From positions 3,286,001-3,350,000 of the forward strand of contig JASGHY010000001.1 of NCBI GenBank assembly GCA_047602185.1: 64,000 bases of DNA, in the 5' to 3' direction. Under the pieces are notes generated by a model. That model made no database searches and was not told the DNA's origin. It saw only the letters and a list, made by a program, of their open reading frames with translations. Origin of the DNA: PMP191F sp047602185. GTDB lineage: Bacteria > Bacteroidota > Bacteroidia > Chitinophagales > Chitinophagaceae. Below are positions 42,599-52,806 of this stretch, piece after piece. The position numbers and the translations under genes were made by a program. Every line of letters begins with the position of its first letter. Position 1 is the stretch's first letter.

Positions 42599-44584
42599 TT
42601 AATTCATTTTAATTCTCACCACGTTCAACGAGTATGGCGCAAGAGAAAGAGATATTTTCTTTCCTTTTACCTGTACTGTTGACTCTGCAGGGCTTACAGC
42701 TTTAGGATTATCAAAGCTGTTAATGGTGCTGGTATCGCTCTTTAATACAGTAACTGTTGCAGCGGAGGCCAGTTTTTTGATGCCGTCTATTGCAAACGAA
42801 GCCTGTTGTGTGTTACCGGAAGTATTCACCATTTTAATGATCAGGTCGTTGGTGTTCTTATCCAGGCAGGCAGTTGCATAATCCCCATCCTGGCCGGTTA
42901 CGTTTTTGTTGTCCAGCAAAATGGGAACAATATGTGTTCCTTTATTGAGCGAATAGAGCTTTTGTACATAGTAGGTAGGTGAACCGTAAGAACGAAGGTT
43001 ATCTACCCAGATCATATCCGGTGCCCATTGCCATGCATCAATATTGGCAAATAATGGTGCATAGGAGGCCATATTTACCACATCTGCATTCCGCTCAAGA
43101 CCGGTCATGAAAGCAGCTTCAGAAAGCGCAGCCTGCCAGTTGTTCTTTTTTTCGCCATTCAATGATTTGTCTGTACTGTGTGCCGCATATTCGCCGGCAA
43201 ATACTTTTGAACCATTGCGATCATAGCTATCGTAACGTGCTGCATTGGAAAGGAACCATTCAGGACTACGGTAGTAATGTTCATCAATAATATCTGCCTT
43301 CATATTGCGCAGTTCGTTATTGAGAAAATCGAAACGTTCGCCATTGGGATCGGTACCGGAGCTGTTTACGATCTTAATAGAGGGATATTTTTCTTTGATG
43401 GCTTTTGTAAACACTTTCAGACGCTCTATATACTGTGGTCCCCAGTTTTCATTGCCTACTCCCATCATTTTTAAATTGAAGGGTGCAGGATGTCCCATAC
43501 CAATACGTATTTTACCCCATTTGGTATTAGCATCGCCATTGGCAAATTCAATAAGATCCAGTGCATCCTGTACATAAGGATCAAGCTGATCCATCTGTAC
43601 TAATTCAGATGAATTGAACTGACATGCCATACCTGCATTGAGGATGGGCAAGGGCTCAGCGCCTACATCTTCTGCCAGCTGAAAATATTCAAAGAAACCA
43701 AGACCAAAGGTCTGGTAATAATCAGGAGCTGAACGATAGGAGAACTCAGTATTCCACCTGTTGATGATCAGGTGTCTTTCTTCTACAGGACCAATTGTTC
43801 TTTTCCATTGGTAACGTGTTGCCAGGTCAAAGCCTTCTACAATACAACCGCCGGGGAAACGAATGAAGCCGGGTTTCATATCTGCCAGTAACTGCACCAT
43901 ATCCGCACGCATACCACCGGGTCGTTTTTTCCAGGTATCTTCCGGGAACAGGGAGATCATATCCAGGTCAATAATGCCATTCCCTTCAAACCAGATGCTC
44001 AGTTTAGCTTTTGGGTCTGTAGCTGTAGCCGTAAAGCTGGTACCTTCTTTTTTCCAGTCTGCACCCGTACCTGCAGGCGTAAATTTGCCGCTGCCGATCA
44101 CTTCTCCTTTTGCACTGATCAATTCAAGATGCATGGTAACACCTGCTGCCGCCTGGCGGTACATTACAGAAAAGTCGTAACGCAGTCCCTGTTTTACACC
44201 CATGCCGCGAAAACCTTCGTTTGTCATACCAAGACTGCCTTTTACGGCATCTCTTACATTTACACGGATATAACGGGGATTGGCGCTGTTCACTTCTTCA
44301 CGATTCAGCACCAGTATTTCACCTTCACGGAATTGTTTTCGCTGAATGGTCCACCCCATCAGCGGGCGATAAAATTCAAACGAACGGTTCTTTACCATTT
44401 CAGCATAGATACCACCATCTGCACCGAAATTGATATCTTCAAAAAACACGCCCCACATAGTAGGCTGTATGGTACCTTTAATTTCAGCAGCCTTAACCGT
44501 AAACACTTTTTCCTGCGCCATTACCGGTTGCATCACTGTACTTAAACAGGCAATACCCAGTACAGACACAATACTTTTTTTCAT
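42599..44584 (-). CDS. GH51 alpha-L-arabinofuranosidase-like, with N-terminal carbohydrate-binding-like domain
   Basis: From the ATG at 44584 the protein has 661 residues (another ATG is three codons earlier). A signal peptide ends near MAQE (about 24). A beta domain (about 65-215) resembles a carbohydrate-binding module inserted before the barrel. The TIM barrel has FIRFPGGCIVEG (about 240-251), acid/base E379 in VGNENWGPQ and nucleophile E465 in FAGEYAAHS, and a C-terminal beta domain ends in SLAPYSLNVVRI. GH51 enzymes release alpha-L-arabinofuranose from arabinan or arabinoxylan. It differs from its upstream neighbour, also GH51, so the two probably act on different linkages. Confidence 0.9.
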   Translation of the reverse strand: MKKSIVSVLGIACLSTVMQPVMAQEKVFTVKAAEIKGTIQPTMWGVFFEDINFGADGGIYAEMVKNRSFEFYRPLMGWTIQRKQFREGEILVLNREEVNSANPRYIRVNVRDAVKGSLGMTNEGFRGMGVKQGLRYDFSVMYRQAAAGVTMHLELISAKGEVIGSGKFTPAGTGADWKKEGTSFTATATDPKAKLSIWFEGNGIIDLDMISLFPEDTWKKRPGGMRADMVQLLADMKPGFIRFPGGCIVEGFDLATRYQWKRTIGPVEERHLIINRWNTEFSYRSAPDYYQTFGLGFFEYFQLAEDVGAEPLPILNAGMACQFNSSELVQMDQLDPYVQDALDLIEFANGDANTKWGKIRIGMGHPAPFNLKMMGVGNENWGPQYIERLKVFTKAIKEKYPSIKIVNSSGTDPNGERFDFLNNELRNMKADIIDEHYYRSPEWFLSNAARYDSYDRNGSKVFAGEYAAHSTDKSLNGEKKNNWQAALSEAAFMTGLERNADVVNMASYAPLFANIDAWQWAPDMIWVDNLRSYGSPTYYVQKLYSLNKGTHIVPILLDNKNVTGQDGDYATACLDKNTNDLIIKMVNTSGNTQQASFAIDGIKKLASAATVTVLKSDTSTINSFDNPKAVSPAESTVQVKGKKISLSLAPYSLNVVRIKMN

Positions 44585-44651
44585 TGTTATCATTGCCGAT
44601 TATCAGATTTTAATTCAGGGATTTTTGTTTTATCGTGTACACTCAATGACC

Positions 44652-44707
44652 ATTGACTATTGACCATTGACTATTGACCATTGACTATTGACCATCGTCT
44701 ATGGTCC
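44652..44707 (+). repeat. 14-bp tandem repeat between the two GH51 genes
   Basis: The unit ATTGACTATTGACC occurs three times without change (44652-44693), followed by diverged units (ATCGTCTATGGTCC). In the sense of the flanking genes it reads GGTCAATAGTCAAT. It starts 13 bases past the stop codon of the upstream GH51 gene. Confidence 0.85.
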
Positions 44708-44719
44708 ATCGTCCATTCA

Positions 44720-46261
44720 CTATTTCAACGTCAGCACTACCACAGAGAACGGAGGCAATTTTACCTGCAGGCTACCACCCTTTAAGCTGGCTCCATTAAA
44801 TACTACAGGTTTTATTTTATCAGGTTGTTCAAATGTGTTGCAATCCTGCAATTTAGCAGAGGTGATAATACGGCCGGTTACTGAACTGTATTTACCGCCT
44901 TTGAGGTCAACAGTAATATCCTGGCTGCTCTTTGCATCAATATTTACCAGCGAAATATGCGTTACGCCCAGTGAATCTTTTGACGCAGAACAGGAAACAG
45001 CCTGCAACTTTTCGTTGCCCAGTGTATAATCGTTCGATTTAATGCTCATGGGCAGCAATTTGGCATCCTGGTGCACATTGTACATCTCCATTACGTGGTA
45101 AGTGGGTGTCAGCAGCATTTTTTCTTCATTGGTAAGAATAACTGCCTGCAATACGTTTACACACTGCGCCAGGTTAGCCATCCGGATCCTGTCTGCATGG
45201 TTGTTAAAGATATTGAGCGTAACACCGGCAATCATTGCATCGCGCATAGTATTCTGCTGGTACAGGAAACCGGGATTGGTACCAGGCTCCACGTCATACC
45301 ATCCACCCCATTCATCAACTACCAATGCCACACGTTTGCGTGGATCATATTTGTCCATGATAGCGGCATGTTTCTGTACCAGTTCTTCCATCTTCAATGC
45401 CTGTTTCATGGTAGCAAAATATTCCTGCTCCGAAAACGCAACAGCAGATCCCTTTTTGCTCCAGTTTATAACTGAATAGTGGTGCATTGCCAAACCACTG
45501 AGCATATTGGTAGGAATATTCTTCATCAGCACTTCTGTCCAGTTATAATCATCAGAACTGGCGCCGGATGCAATGCGGAATACTTTGGTATCGTTGTTCC
45601 AGCCCGTCATATAAGTGGCAAACTGGCGATAGATATCTGCATAATGTTCAGGGCGCATGTTGCCACCGCAACCCCAGGCTTCATTACCTACACCCCAGAA
45701 CTGAACTTTCCATGGCTTATCGCGACCATTTTGACGACGATAGTCTGACATAGGGCTTGCACCACTGAAGTTTACATACTGCACCCAGTCTGCCAGTTCC
45801 TGTACAGTACCGCTACCTACGTTACCAGCCAGGTAAGGTTCTGTACCCAGCAGTTCGCACATATTAAGGAAATCGTGTGTTCCGAAACTGTTATTTTCTG
45901 TAACTCCGCCCCACCATGTATTTACAATAGACGGACGTTTGTCTTTTGGACCTACACCATCTTTCCAATGGTAAGTATCCGCAAAGCAACCGCCGGGCCA
46001 GCGAAGGTTAGGGATCTTCAGTTTTTTAAGCGCTGCCACTACATCATTACGCACACCATTGGTATTGGGAATTTTAGTGTTGTTGTCGCCAACATAAAAG
46101 CCCCCATAGATACAACTCCCGAGGTGCTCGGCAAAGTGACCGTAAATATATTTGCTGATAGTGGTTTTCGCAGAATCAGCTTCTATTGATACTACGTTCT
46201 GCGCATTGGCATGCATCGTTACTGCGCCTAAACAAAAAACAAATGAAAGCAAATACTTCAT
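44720..46261 (-). CDS. GH51 alpha-L-arabinofuranosidase, secreted
   Basis: The 513-residue protein has a signal peptide (ending ANAQ near 21), followed directly by the barrel: IYGHFAEHLGSCIYGG (39-54), LRWPGGCFADTYHW (86-99), acid/base E194 in VGNEAWGCGG, HHYSV (260-264) and nucleophile E317 in VVDEWGGW. A C-terminal beta domain follows (about 410-513). This is a compact GH51 layout, about 150 residues shorter than the neighbouring GH51. Release of alpha-1,2-, 1,3- or 1,5-linked arabinose is expected. It is preceded by a 355-base gap with a possible promoter, so the three arabinanase genes may form their own transcript within PUL 2. Confidence 0.93.
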   Translation of the reverse strand: MKYLLSFVFCLGAVTMHANAQNVVSIEADSAKTTISKYIYGHFAEHLGSCIYGGFYVGDNNTKIPNTNGVRNDVVAALKKLKIPNLRWPGGCFADTYHWKDGVGPKDKRPSIVNTWWGGVTENNSFGTHDFLNMCELLGTEPYLAGNVGSGTVQELADWVQYVNFSGASPMSDYRRQNGRDKPWKVQFWGVGNEAWGCGGNMRPEHYADIYRQFATYMTGWNNDTKVFRIASGASSDDYNWTEVLMKNIPTNMLSGLAMHHYSVINWSKKGSAVAFSEQEYFATMKQALKMEELVQKHAAIMDKYDPRKRVALVVDEWGGWYDVEPGTNPGFLYQQNTMRDAMIAGVTLNIFNNHADRIRMANLAQCVNVLQAVILTNEEKMLLTPTYHVMEMYNVHQDAKLLPMSIKSNDYTLGNEKLQAVSCSASKDSLGVTHISLVNIDAKSSQDITVDLKGGKYSSVTGRIITSAKLQDCNTFEQPDKIKPVVFNGASLKGGSLQVKLPPFSVVVLTLK

Positions 46262-46616
46262 ACTTCTATCGGTTTAAATAGTACAGGTTTCCTGCTTATT
46301 AATTGTATCCTGCCGGATGTGTTTACTGCTTCATAACCAAATGAATACAATGACTGACATGGAAAGATATTACACAATCTGCAATCAAAACCAGTTGGTT
46401 AACATTTGGAAAATATCTGCTTATTTTTCACAGCTATATTCTTAATTAATGCTTTCCAGGGTTAATGGAAGTAAATAATTGCACTTTTCATCGGTGCTTA
46501 CAAAGTTATCATTTTATCACAGGCTCTTCTGAAATGAGATTACCGATAACCCGCTGTAGAAAGCCGGGTTACCAGTAATCATCGTGTACTGCTTATATTA
46601 ATCACCAACTGCCTGT
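46262..46616. other. 355-bp gap upstream of the GH51 genes
   Basis: No gene is seen. A perfect TAACTTTG box on the minus strand (46508-46501) could start transcription of the GH51-GH51-GH43 part, but no -33 box is visible. A short hairpin (TAACCCG with CGGGTTA, 46547-46571) between this box and the DUF3823 stop may be a terminator. AACCAGTTGGTT near 46390 is nearly palindromic. Confidence 0.5.
46501..46508 (-). promoter_or_regulatory. Possible -7 box for the GH51-GH51-GH43 unit
   Basis: On the minus strand TAACTTTG matches TAnnTTTG exactly. It lies about 240 bases before the GH51 start codon. No -33 TTTG is seen. Confidence 0.35.
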
Positions 46617-47294
46617 TTATTGTGACACTTTCACAGCCTCAGAGTATGCCAGCTCAGCCACTCCTGAAGTTTTTACCCCAACTCTTGCATACAGGTACGT
46701 TTTGCCGGTAAGTGAGGCAGGAATACTGATGCTGAGTGTAATGGGCTGTGTAATGTCTGTAATATCTGCTGCTACCTTTTGCACGTTTGCATTGTTGATA
46801 CCCTGATCTGTAAGTATAGTCTGACCAACATATAAACGCACAGCTTCCAGTACCCGGGTTGTATTTACCCGCTGAATGGAAAAGGTTGCATTGATATTAG
46901 TGCCGCTTTTCTGAAAAGATGCCGTTTTTATAATGAAGTAAGGATCTACCGGCACATCTACTACTGTATTACCCCGCACTGCCACATTGATGGTATCTGT
47001 ATTATCCACCCACGGGCCACTTCCGCGTAAGCGTACCAGTTTGTAATCTCCATCAAATAAAGTAGAGGTAAAAGAACCATCCTGTGCCAGGTACACCGGT
47101 ATTTTGGTGTATAGCTGGTAACCGGGCTGCCATAGCTCCAGTTGCACACCGCCCGCGCGTACACTTATAGGCTGCCCCTGGTATATTACCTTACCTGTTA
47201 ATACCGACTGTGGCGGATCGTAGTTATCTTTTTTGCAGGCTGTTTGCAATAAGGCAAAAAGTCCTGCGGCGTATATAAACAATTTCGTTTTCAT
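46617..47294 (-). CDS. DUF3823-family lipoprotein of PUL 2
   Basis: The protein starts MKTKLFIYAAGLFALLQTAC (from the ATG at 47294; another lies two codons earlier), a lipoprotein signal peptide with cysteine at 20. The N-terminal part (SVLTGKVIYQGQPISVRAGG, about 30-50) is a carboxypeptidase-regulatory-like beta domain, as in DUF3823 proteins, and the second half is another beta domain. Such lipoproteins are commonly encoded directly after susD, here with a 15-base gap, and are thought to be accessory surface glycan-binding proteins. It is probably co-transcribed with susC and susD. Binding specificity is unknown. Confidence 0.82.
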   Translation of the reverse strand: MKTKLFIYAAGLFALLQTACKKDNYDPPQSVLTGKVIYQGQPISVRAGGVQLELWQPGYQLYTKIPVYLAQDGSFTSTLFDGDYKLVRLRGSGPWVDNTDTINVAVRGNTVVDVPVDPYFIIKTASFQKSGTNINATFSIQRVNTTRVLEAVRLYVGQTILTDQGINNANVQKVAADITDITQPITLSISIPASLTGKTYLYARVGVKTSGVAELAYSEAVKVSQ

Positions 47295-47309
47295 AAACAT
47301 GGCTGTTTA

Positions 47310-49223
47310 TTAATGGAAAGGATTTCTGACAATTTTTGGATTGTTGTTGATAATGCTCTGATCGATGGCTGAATAATAGTTGCCCATCTGGAAAAAGCGC
47401 GGTGCTTTGAAACGCGGCGCCTGCATTTTTACAAATACATATTTGCCATCGCGTGCTGCATCACCGGGACGAACAATGCGGTAAGGATACAATGCATATA
47501 CTATAGCATTGGGATTTGCGACCTGCCCATCCCATACCTTATCTGCAATTCTCCATCGTTTAAGATCCCATACACGGTGATCTTCAAATGCCAGTTCTAC
47601 ACGACGTTCATTGCGCAGCCTGTCTAAAGTAAGTGTGGCAACCGTAAGGCTATTGGGACCAAATCCTGCACGCTCACGGATGGCATTTACATAGTTTACC
47701 GCCACCCCCGTTTGCCCCAGTTCAAACGCAGCTTCCGCAGCATTCAGGTACACCTCTCCCAACCTGAACCACACCCACCATACATCGCTCAGGATACCAC
47801 GGGTACTAGTACCGGCACCTGCATCTAAAAATTTGCGGATATAAAAGCCGGTATTGGATACTTCCTGTAATGAGCGGTGAGGACCGGATGTACCTACCAG
47901 CATTTTTCCATCGCCCGAAGGATAGGTAGGAGGCCCCCAGTTACTACCGGGCGTTGTACCTTCTACTGTCTGGTAACTATTGGTGGCACTGTTCCATACC
48001 ATTACCCCTGCCAGCATTTGTAAGGGAACGCCTTTAAAAGATGAACCCGGATAGATGACCGTTCCATACAGGCGGCCATCTTTGTTGGCGAAAATATCTG
48101 CCTGATTGGTGTAGTAAATAAAATCCAAATTGTCGGCAGTACGTGTTTTGATTGTACCGGCAGAACCATCCAGGTATTCATATGCTTCCACAAGATTGAG
48201 CGAAGGTGTGATACAGGATGACGCGAGGTTATCTTCACGCAGACCAAGCGGAATATTGTCGTATGAAAAATAGTGACGCTTGCTTTTTGCAGACAGGAAG
48301 TCGCGTACAAAGATCGCTTCCTTGTTTGCTGATTTTTTGGTGATGGCTTCATAAAAGTTCTCACCGGGATTATCGGGTTTTGCTTTGTACAGGGCAAATA
48401 CACCGCTGTTGATAATATCCTGTGCAGCCTGTAGCGATTTGGTATAATATTCCTGTGCTTTGGCAGCAGGGATACCTACTTCGCCACCCGCAGTGGTGAT
48501 AGGTGCGGGCATCAGGTTATTGTATTTGGCAAGAGAACCTGCGTATAGCATTGCCCTGCATTTAAGGGCCAGTGCTGTGTATTTGGTAGCCCTTGTGTTG
48601 CTGGCAGATGTGGCAGTACTGTTGCCAAGCTCATCTTTGATAGCATCCATTTCAGAAGCAATAAAATCATACACTTCTGCTTCTTTGTTACGCGGCTGCT
48701 GTAAAGGAGAAGGATCGCCACTGAAGTCATAGATCAGTTGTTTGGTAACAATAGGAACCCCACCCATACGCTTTACCATTTCAAAATACATATAGGCCCG
48801 CAGGAACCTTAATTCACCCGCAAATTGTTTCTTCTCTCCTTCTGATAATTTTACGCTGTATTTGTCTATACTTTCAAGCGCCAGGTTAATATCGCGGATA
48901 AGACCGTAATCCCACAATGCCCAGCGGCTGTAAGGATATGACACAATATTGTTCCTGCCATCTTCACCGGTATAGCCGCTCCACATGGCATCATCATAAT
49001 CAGCCATATTGCGCCATTGTGAACCAGCCTGGTCATTTACTCCCATATCAGTGGGAAGACGGTCGTAATAGTTTGCCAGCAAACCAAGGATCATTTTAGG
49101 ATCGTTCCATACCTGCTCTTCCAGGATGATCGTTTGCGGTGTTCGTTCAAGCCAGTCTTTTTTACAGCCCGCAACGATTAACAGTAACAGGCTTATAATT
49201 AAACTGAAATATATTTTTTTCAT
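47310..49223 (-). CDS. SusD/RagB-family surface glycan-binding lipoprotein (PUL 2)
   Basis: From the ATG at 49223 the protein has 637 residues and starts MKKIYFSLIISLLLLIVAGC, a lipoprotein signal with cysteine at 20. An in-frame start at 49259 would bury the signal and overlap susC. SusD features are seen: DWLERTPQTIILEEQVW near the N-terminus, GELRFLRAYMYFEMVKRMGG (about 130-150), VWFRLGEVYLNAAEAAFELG (about 505-525), NAIRERAG and the C-terminal block RRVELAFEDHRVWDLKRW. It is longer than typical SusD proteins (about 500-600). It lies 7 bases after susC. Confidence 0.94.
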   Translation of the reverse strand: MKKIYFSLIISLLLLIVAGCKKDWLERTPQTIILEEQVWNDPKMILGLLANYYDRLPTDMGVNDQAGSQWRNMADYDDAMWSGYTGEDGRNNIVSYPYSRWALWDYGLIRDINLALESIDKYSVKLSEGEKKQFAGELRFLRAYMYFEMVKRMGGVPIVTKQLIYDFSGDPSPLQQPRNKEAEVYDFIASEMDAIKDELGNSTATSASNTRATKYTALALKCRAMLYAGSLAKYNNLMPAPITTAGGEVGIPAAKAQEYYTKSLQAAQDIINSGVFALYKAKPDNPGENFYEAITKKSANKEAIFVRDFLSAKSKRHYFSYDNIPLGLREDNLASSCITPSLNLVEAYEYLDGSAGTIKTRTADNLDFIYYTNQADIFANKDGRLYGTVIYPGSSFKGVPLQMLAGVMVWNSATNSYQTVEGTTPGSNWGPPTYPSGDGKMLVGTSGPHRSLQEVSNTGFYIRKFLDAGAGTSTRGILSDVWWVWFRLGEVYLNAAEAAFELGQTGVAVNYVNAIRERAGFGPNSLTVATLTLDRLRNERRVELAFEDHRVWDLKRWRIADKVWDGQVANPNAIVYALYPYRIVRPGDAARDGKYVFVKMQAPRFKAPRFFQMGNYYSAIDQSIINNNPKIVRNPFH

Positions 49224-49230
49224 AGTTGCA

Positions 49231-52200
49231 TTAATTGAATGATACATTAAAACCAACATTCAGCAGTTTCTGTTGCGGGTATACAAGACCATTGGCAGAA
49301 CTGATCTCCGGATCGATCTGCAGATCTTTCACATTGTCGAATGAGAAAAGATTGGTTCCGTTGATGTAAATACGCATGTTGCCTACACCATACTTTTTAG
49401 TAAGCTTAGCAGGCAATGTGTAACCCAGTTCAAGGTTCTTAAGACGAAAATATCTTACGTTGGTGAGCCAGAAATTGCTTCTCCTGAAGTTTGCATGGCC
49501 ATAATCCCTACGGATAGCAGGATAAGTACCGGCAACCCATTTGCTATTAGGATTGTATGGATCTTCCCTGTGCCAGCGGTCAGTGAACATATAAGCCGGA
49601 GAGTTACCATTGTTCTGGAAGGGGAATTTCAGTTCCCAATCGCGCCAGAAGCTTTGTAATGCAGCGCCCGCAAAATCAAATGCGAGGTTAAAGCCCTTCC
49701 AGCTTACATGACCGGTTAACCCATAAGTAAGATAAGGTTGTGCCCCTTCAGCATAGCCAATGGGTCTTTCGTCAAGGGAGTTGATAACCCCATCGCCGTT
49801 TACATCTTTAAACTTAAAGTCGCCGGGCAATTGGGTAATGTTATTACGTCCGTCATTGTTAACGGCATATGCATCAATTTCCTGCTGTGTTTCAAAACGA
49901 CCTGTTACCTGGTATCCCCAGTTTACATTACCCCAACGGTCTTCCCATGCATTACGATACCTGTCCCATGAATTACCAAAACGGGGTTTATAAAAATGGA
50001 GATCTCTTCTGCGTGCAAGTGTTCCGTTCACCCCAATTGAATAAGAGATATCTCCTACCGAATTGTTGTAGCTGATCATACCCTCAATACCACGGTTGGC
50101 TTCGGAAGTAAGATTTTCGTTTGGTAAACCATATCCTACTTCACTCGGTAACAATACGTCATAACGGGGAGCAGGCAAACCAGTGCGTTTGCGCTCAAAC
50201 ACATCGATCGTTACATTCAGTTTATTGCTGAATAAACCAAGGTCTAAACCAATATTGGTGGTTTTGTTTTCAACCCAGGATAAATTGGTGATGGGCAAAC
50301 CACGCGGGCGAAGACCAATTACATAAGTACCATCAAAAATGGCGCTCCCATTATTGAAGTTGTAACCGGGCAGGTAATCAAAAGCATTGATGCCCATTTC
50401 ACTACCGGTTTCACCATAAGAAGCACGCAGTTTCAACTCGCTCAAAAACTTCACTTTGTCTTTCAGGAAGGGTTCTTCCGAAATACGCCATGCTGCAGAC
50501 ACGCCCGGAAAAAGGCCCCAGCGTTTGTCTTTTACATACAGGAAAGATCCCTCATAGCGCAGGAACCCATCCAACATATACTTTTGCCTGTAAGCATAAC
50601 TGACCTTTCCTGTATAACCAGCCCTGGCTTCAGTGCTCCATTCATCGCCCAGGTAATCCTGGTTGGCAAACGACATAATGGGTATGTAGTTATTTGGTGG
50701 TATGGTATGGATGGCGAGGTAGGAATTCTCCATATCACTTCTTTCATACGCAGCCAGTAAGGTAATATTATGATCGCCCAGTTGTTTGGTATAATTCAAC
50801 TGGAACTGCCCAAAACGGTTCCACACATTACGCTTGTGCTTTTCGCGCCATGGGTTCTGGTTGCCCCAGCTGGGATCTGTAACATAAGTATCCGTAGCCT
50901 CATTGTACTTATAAGCGTTATAAGTATATTCAAACCCTTCAAAGTCCTGGTTGGTATAACCATAGGAAAACAATGCTTTGGCTGTGAGGCCAAACTTAAA
51001 ATCGTACTGCGCAGAAAAGTTAACATCGATGCCACGGAATACATCATCAATATAACCGGTTACCTGGTCAGTATAGGTAGCAGGGTTTACGTTTACATTG
51101 TGAGTCTGGTTGATGTAGTTAGGATTATCATTGGCATAAGGGCTTTCCGTAGGCCACATGGTGGATATACTTAAAAGCGGGTTGAAATAGTCATCAAGAC
51201 CGGGAACACCCACATTGTGGCGTTTTTCATACCGTCCCCTGATCTGTGTACCGACCTGCAAACCTTTTGCAATGTTTGCATTGAGATTGGCCTGCATATT
51301 GGTACGATTGAAATTAAAGTCCTTAATGATGGCATCCTGGTTCAGATGGCTGAGTGAAAAATAGTAGTTGGATCTTTGTGAACCACCTGAAGCACTTGCA
51401 TTAAGATAGTATTGTGGTACATTAGGCCGCGTTACGATGTCATAATAGTCGTAGCTTTTATAGCCTTTGTCTGTTCCCGCCTCCCATTTGGCAAGTTCCT
51501 GCGCTGTATATAACAATGAAGGGTCTCTGCCTGAGTTCTGTTCATTCTCTACCAACGCACGTACGTACTGACCTGCATTGGCCGGGCGGGGATAGCGTGT
51601 AAAGTTTTGCCAGCCATAATAACCTGATACATTGATATTAGTACTTTCATTGCGCTTACCTTTTTTAGTGGTAACCAGCACCACACCATTTGCAGCACGC
51701 AGACCATAGATAGCTGCCGCACCATCTTTTAATATGGAGATGCTTTCAATATCTTCCAGGCCAATCTGGTTAAATATATTGGTACCCGAAACACCGGTGT
51801 TAAAGCCAAATGCTGTAGTACCATCGCTGGTGCTGTAGGGCACTCCGTCAATTACATACAAGGGATTACCAAGGTTACGTATCTGTATGTTGGTACCATT
51901 ACCGGGGCGTGCATCAGTAGCACGGAAAGTGATTCCCGGTACTTTACCTACCAACGCAGCGGTGGCCGCTACGGCAGGTGTACGTACAAGATCGGCGGAT
52001 TTAATTTCACTTACCGCACCCGTTAATGCACGTTTACGCTGTGTACCGTAGCCCACTACTACCACATCATCCAACGTGCTTTTGTTGTCTTTTAACATCA
52101 GCCTGATGGCTTCACCTTCTTTTACGGTGTGCTCTAATTGTTCGTAACCAATACTGGAAATGATCAGTACGTCGCCGGGAGTAACATCAATGGTAAAACT

Positions 52201-52398
52201 TCCGTCAGTTGCAGTTACGGTTGCCTGCTTCTTACCCTTCACTGTAACTGATACAGAAGCAAGAGGGCTTCCGTTCTTGTCGAGCACAACTCCTTTTACA
52301 GGATCAAAGGCCATTGCCTGAAGGCCAAACAATAACAGCAATGTGAGAAATGGCAGCAGCTTGCCTTTCCTGCACAATCGTTTGGTTAATCGTCTCAT
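49231..52398 (-). CDS. SusC/RagA-family TonB-dependent oligosaccharide importer (PUL 2)
   Basis: The 1055-residue protein has a signal peptide (about 1-31, ending LQAMAF), a carboxypeptidase-regulatory-like domain (VKGVVLDKNGSPLASVSVTV to IGYEQLEHTV), the SusC motif DVVVVGYGTQRKRALTGAVS (about 112-131), plug elements (PLYVIDGVPYS; IESISILKDGAAAIYGLRAA) and a large barrel ending in FNVSFN. It forms the importer with the adjacent SusD. It is the first gene of PUL 2, so the inducible promoter should lie in the 980-base interval upstream. No HTCS or other regulator gene is next to it in this window. Confidence 0.95.
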   Translation of the reverse strand: MRRLTKRLCRKGKLLPFLTLLLLFGLQAMAFDPVKGVVLDKNGSPLASVSVTVKGKKQATVTATDGSFTIDVTPGDVLIISSIGYEQLEHTVKEGEAIRLMLKDNKSTLDDVVVVGYGTQRKRALTGAVSEIKSADLVRTPAVAATAALVGKVPGITFRATDARPGNGTNIQIRNLGNPLYVIDGVPYSTSDGTTAFGFNTGVSGTNIFNQIGLEDIESISILKDGAAAIYGLRAANGVVLVTTKKGKRNESTNINVSGYYGWQNFTRYPRPANAGQYVRALVENEQNSGRDPSLLYTAQELAKWEAGTDKGYKSYDYYDIVTRPNVPQYYLNASASGGSQRSNYYFSLSHLNQDAIIKDFNFNRTNMQANLNANIAKGLQVGTQIRGRYEKRHNVGVPGLDDYFNPLLSISTMWPTESPYANDNPNYINQTHNVNVNPATYTDQVTGYIDDVFRGIDVNFSAQYDFKFGLTAKALFSYGYTNQDFEGFEYTYNAYKYNEATDTYVTDPSWGNQNPWREKHKRNVWNRFGQFQLNYTKQLGDHNITLLAAYERSDMENSYLAIHTIPPNNYIPIMSFANQDYLGDEWSTEARAGYTGKVSYAYRQKYMLDGFLRYEGSFLYVKDKRWGLFPGVSAAWRISEEPFLKDKVKFLSELKLRASYGETGSEMGINAFDYLPGYNFNNGSAIFDGTYVIGLRPRGLPITNLSWVENKTTNIGLDLGLFSNKLNVTIDVFERKRTGLPAPRYDVLLPSEVGYGLPNENLTSEANRGIEGMISYNNSVGDISYSIGVNGTLARRRDLHFYKPRFGNSWDRYRNAWEDRWGNVNWGYQVTGRFETQQEIDAYAVNNDGRNNITQLPGDFKFKDVNGDGVINSLDERPIGYAEGAQPYLTYGLTGHVSWKGFNLAFDFAGAALQSFWRDWELKFPFQNNGNSPAYMFTDRWHREDPYNPNSKWVAGTYPAIRRDYGHANFRRSNFWLTNVRYFRLKNLELGYTLPAKLTKKYGVGNMRIYINGTNLFSFDNVKDLQIDPEISSANGLVYPQQKLLNVGFNVSFN

Positions 52399-52806
52399 AA
52401 TGCGTTTTTGTGTTTTAATTTTGGATTACGTTAATGATGGATATGGCAATAAGATCCCTCTCCACACACCCGGGGGTATTGCAGGGCATGCAGCCAGTAT
52501 GCATCACATTGTTCAATTCAGTAAAAAATGGATTACGTCATAAAAAAAGAATATGGTTATTAATAAAGCAGTTATATATTGACGTTACTACATTGGTCTT
52601 TTACTAAATAATGGGCATAGCAAAGCCATTACCACTTTTTTAAAAAGTTGTTCAGTACCGGTAACCCGTTTCGCAAAGGCAAAAGAATGCCTGCAACCAT
52701 TACATTACCGGAATGGAAGTACATTAATAAACTAAACCCAGCTAACACTTAACTCCAGGCACGGGCACAGATCATCCTGCACATCTGCAGGGTAAAGGGG
52801 AACATA

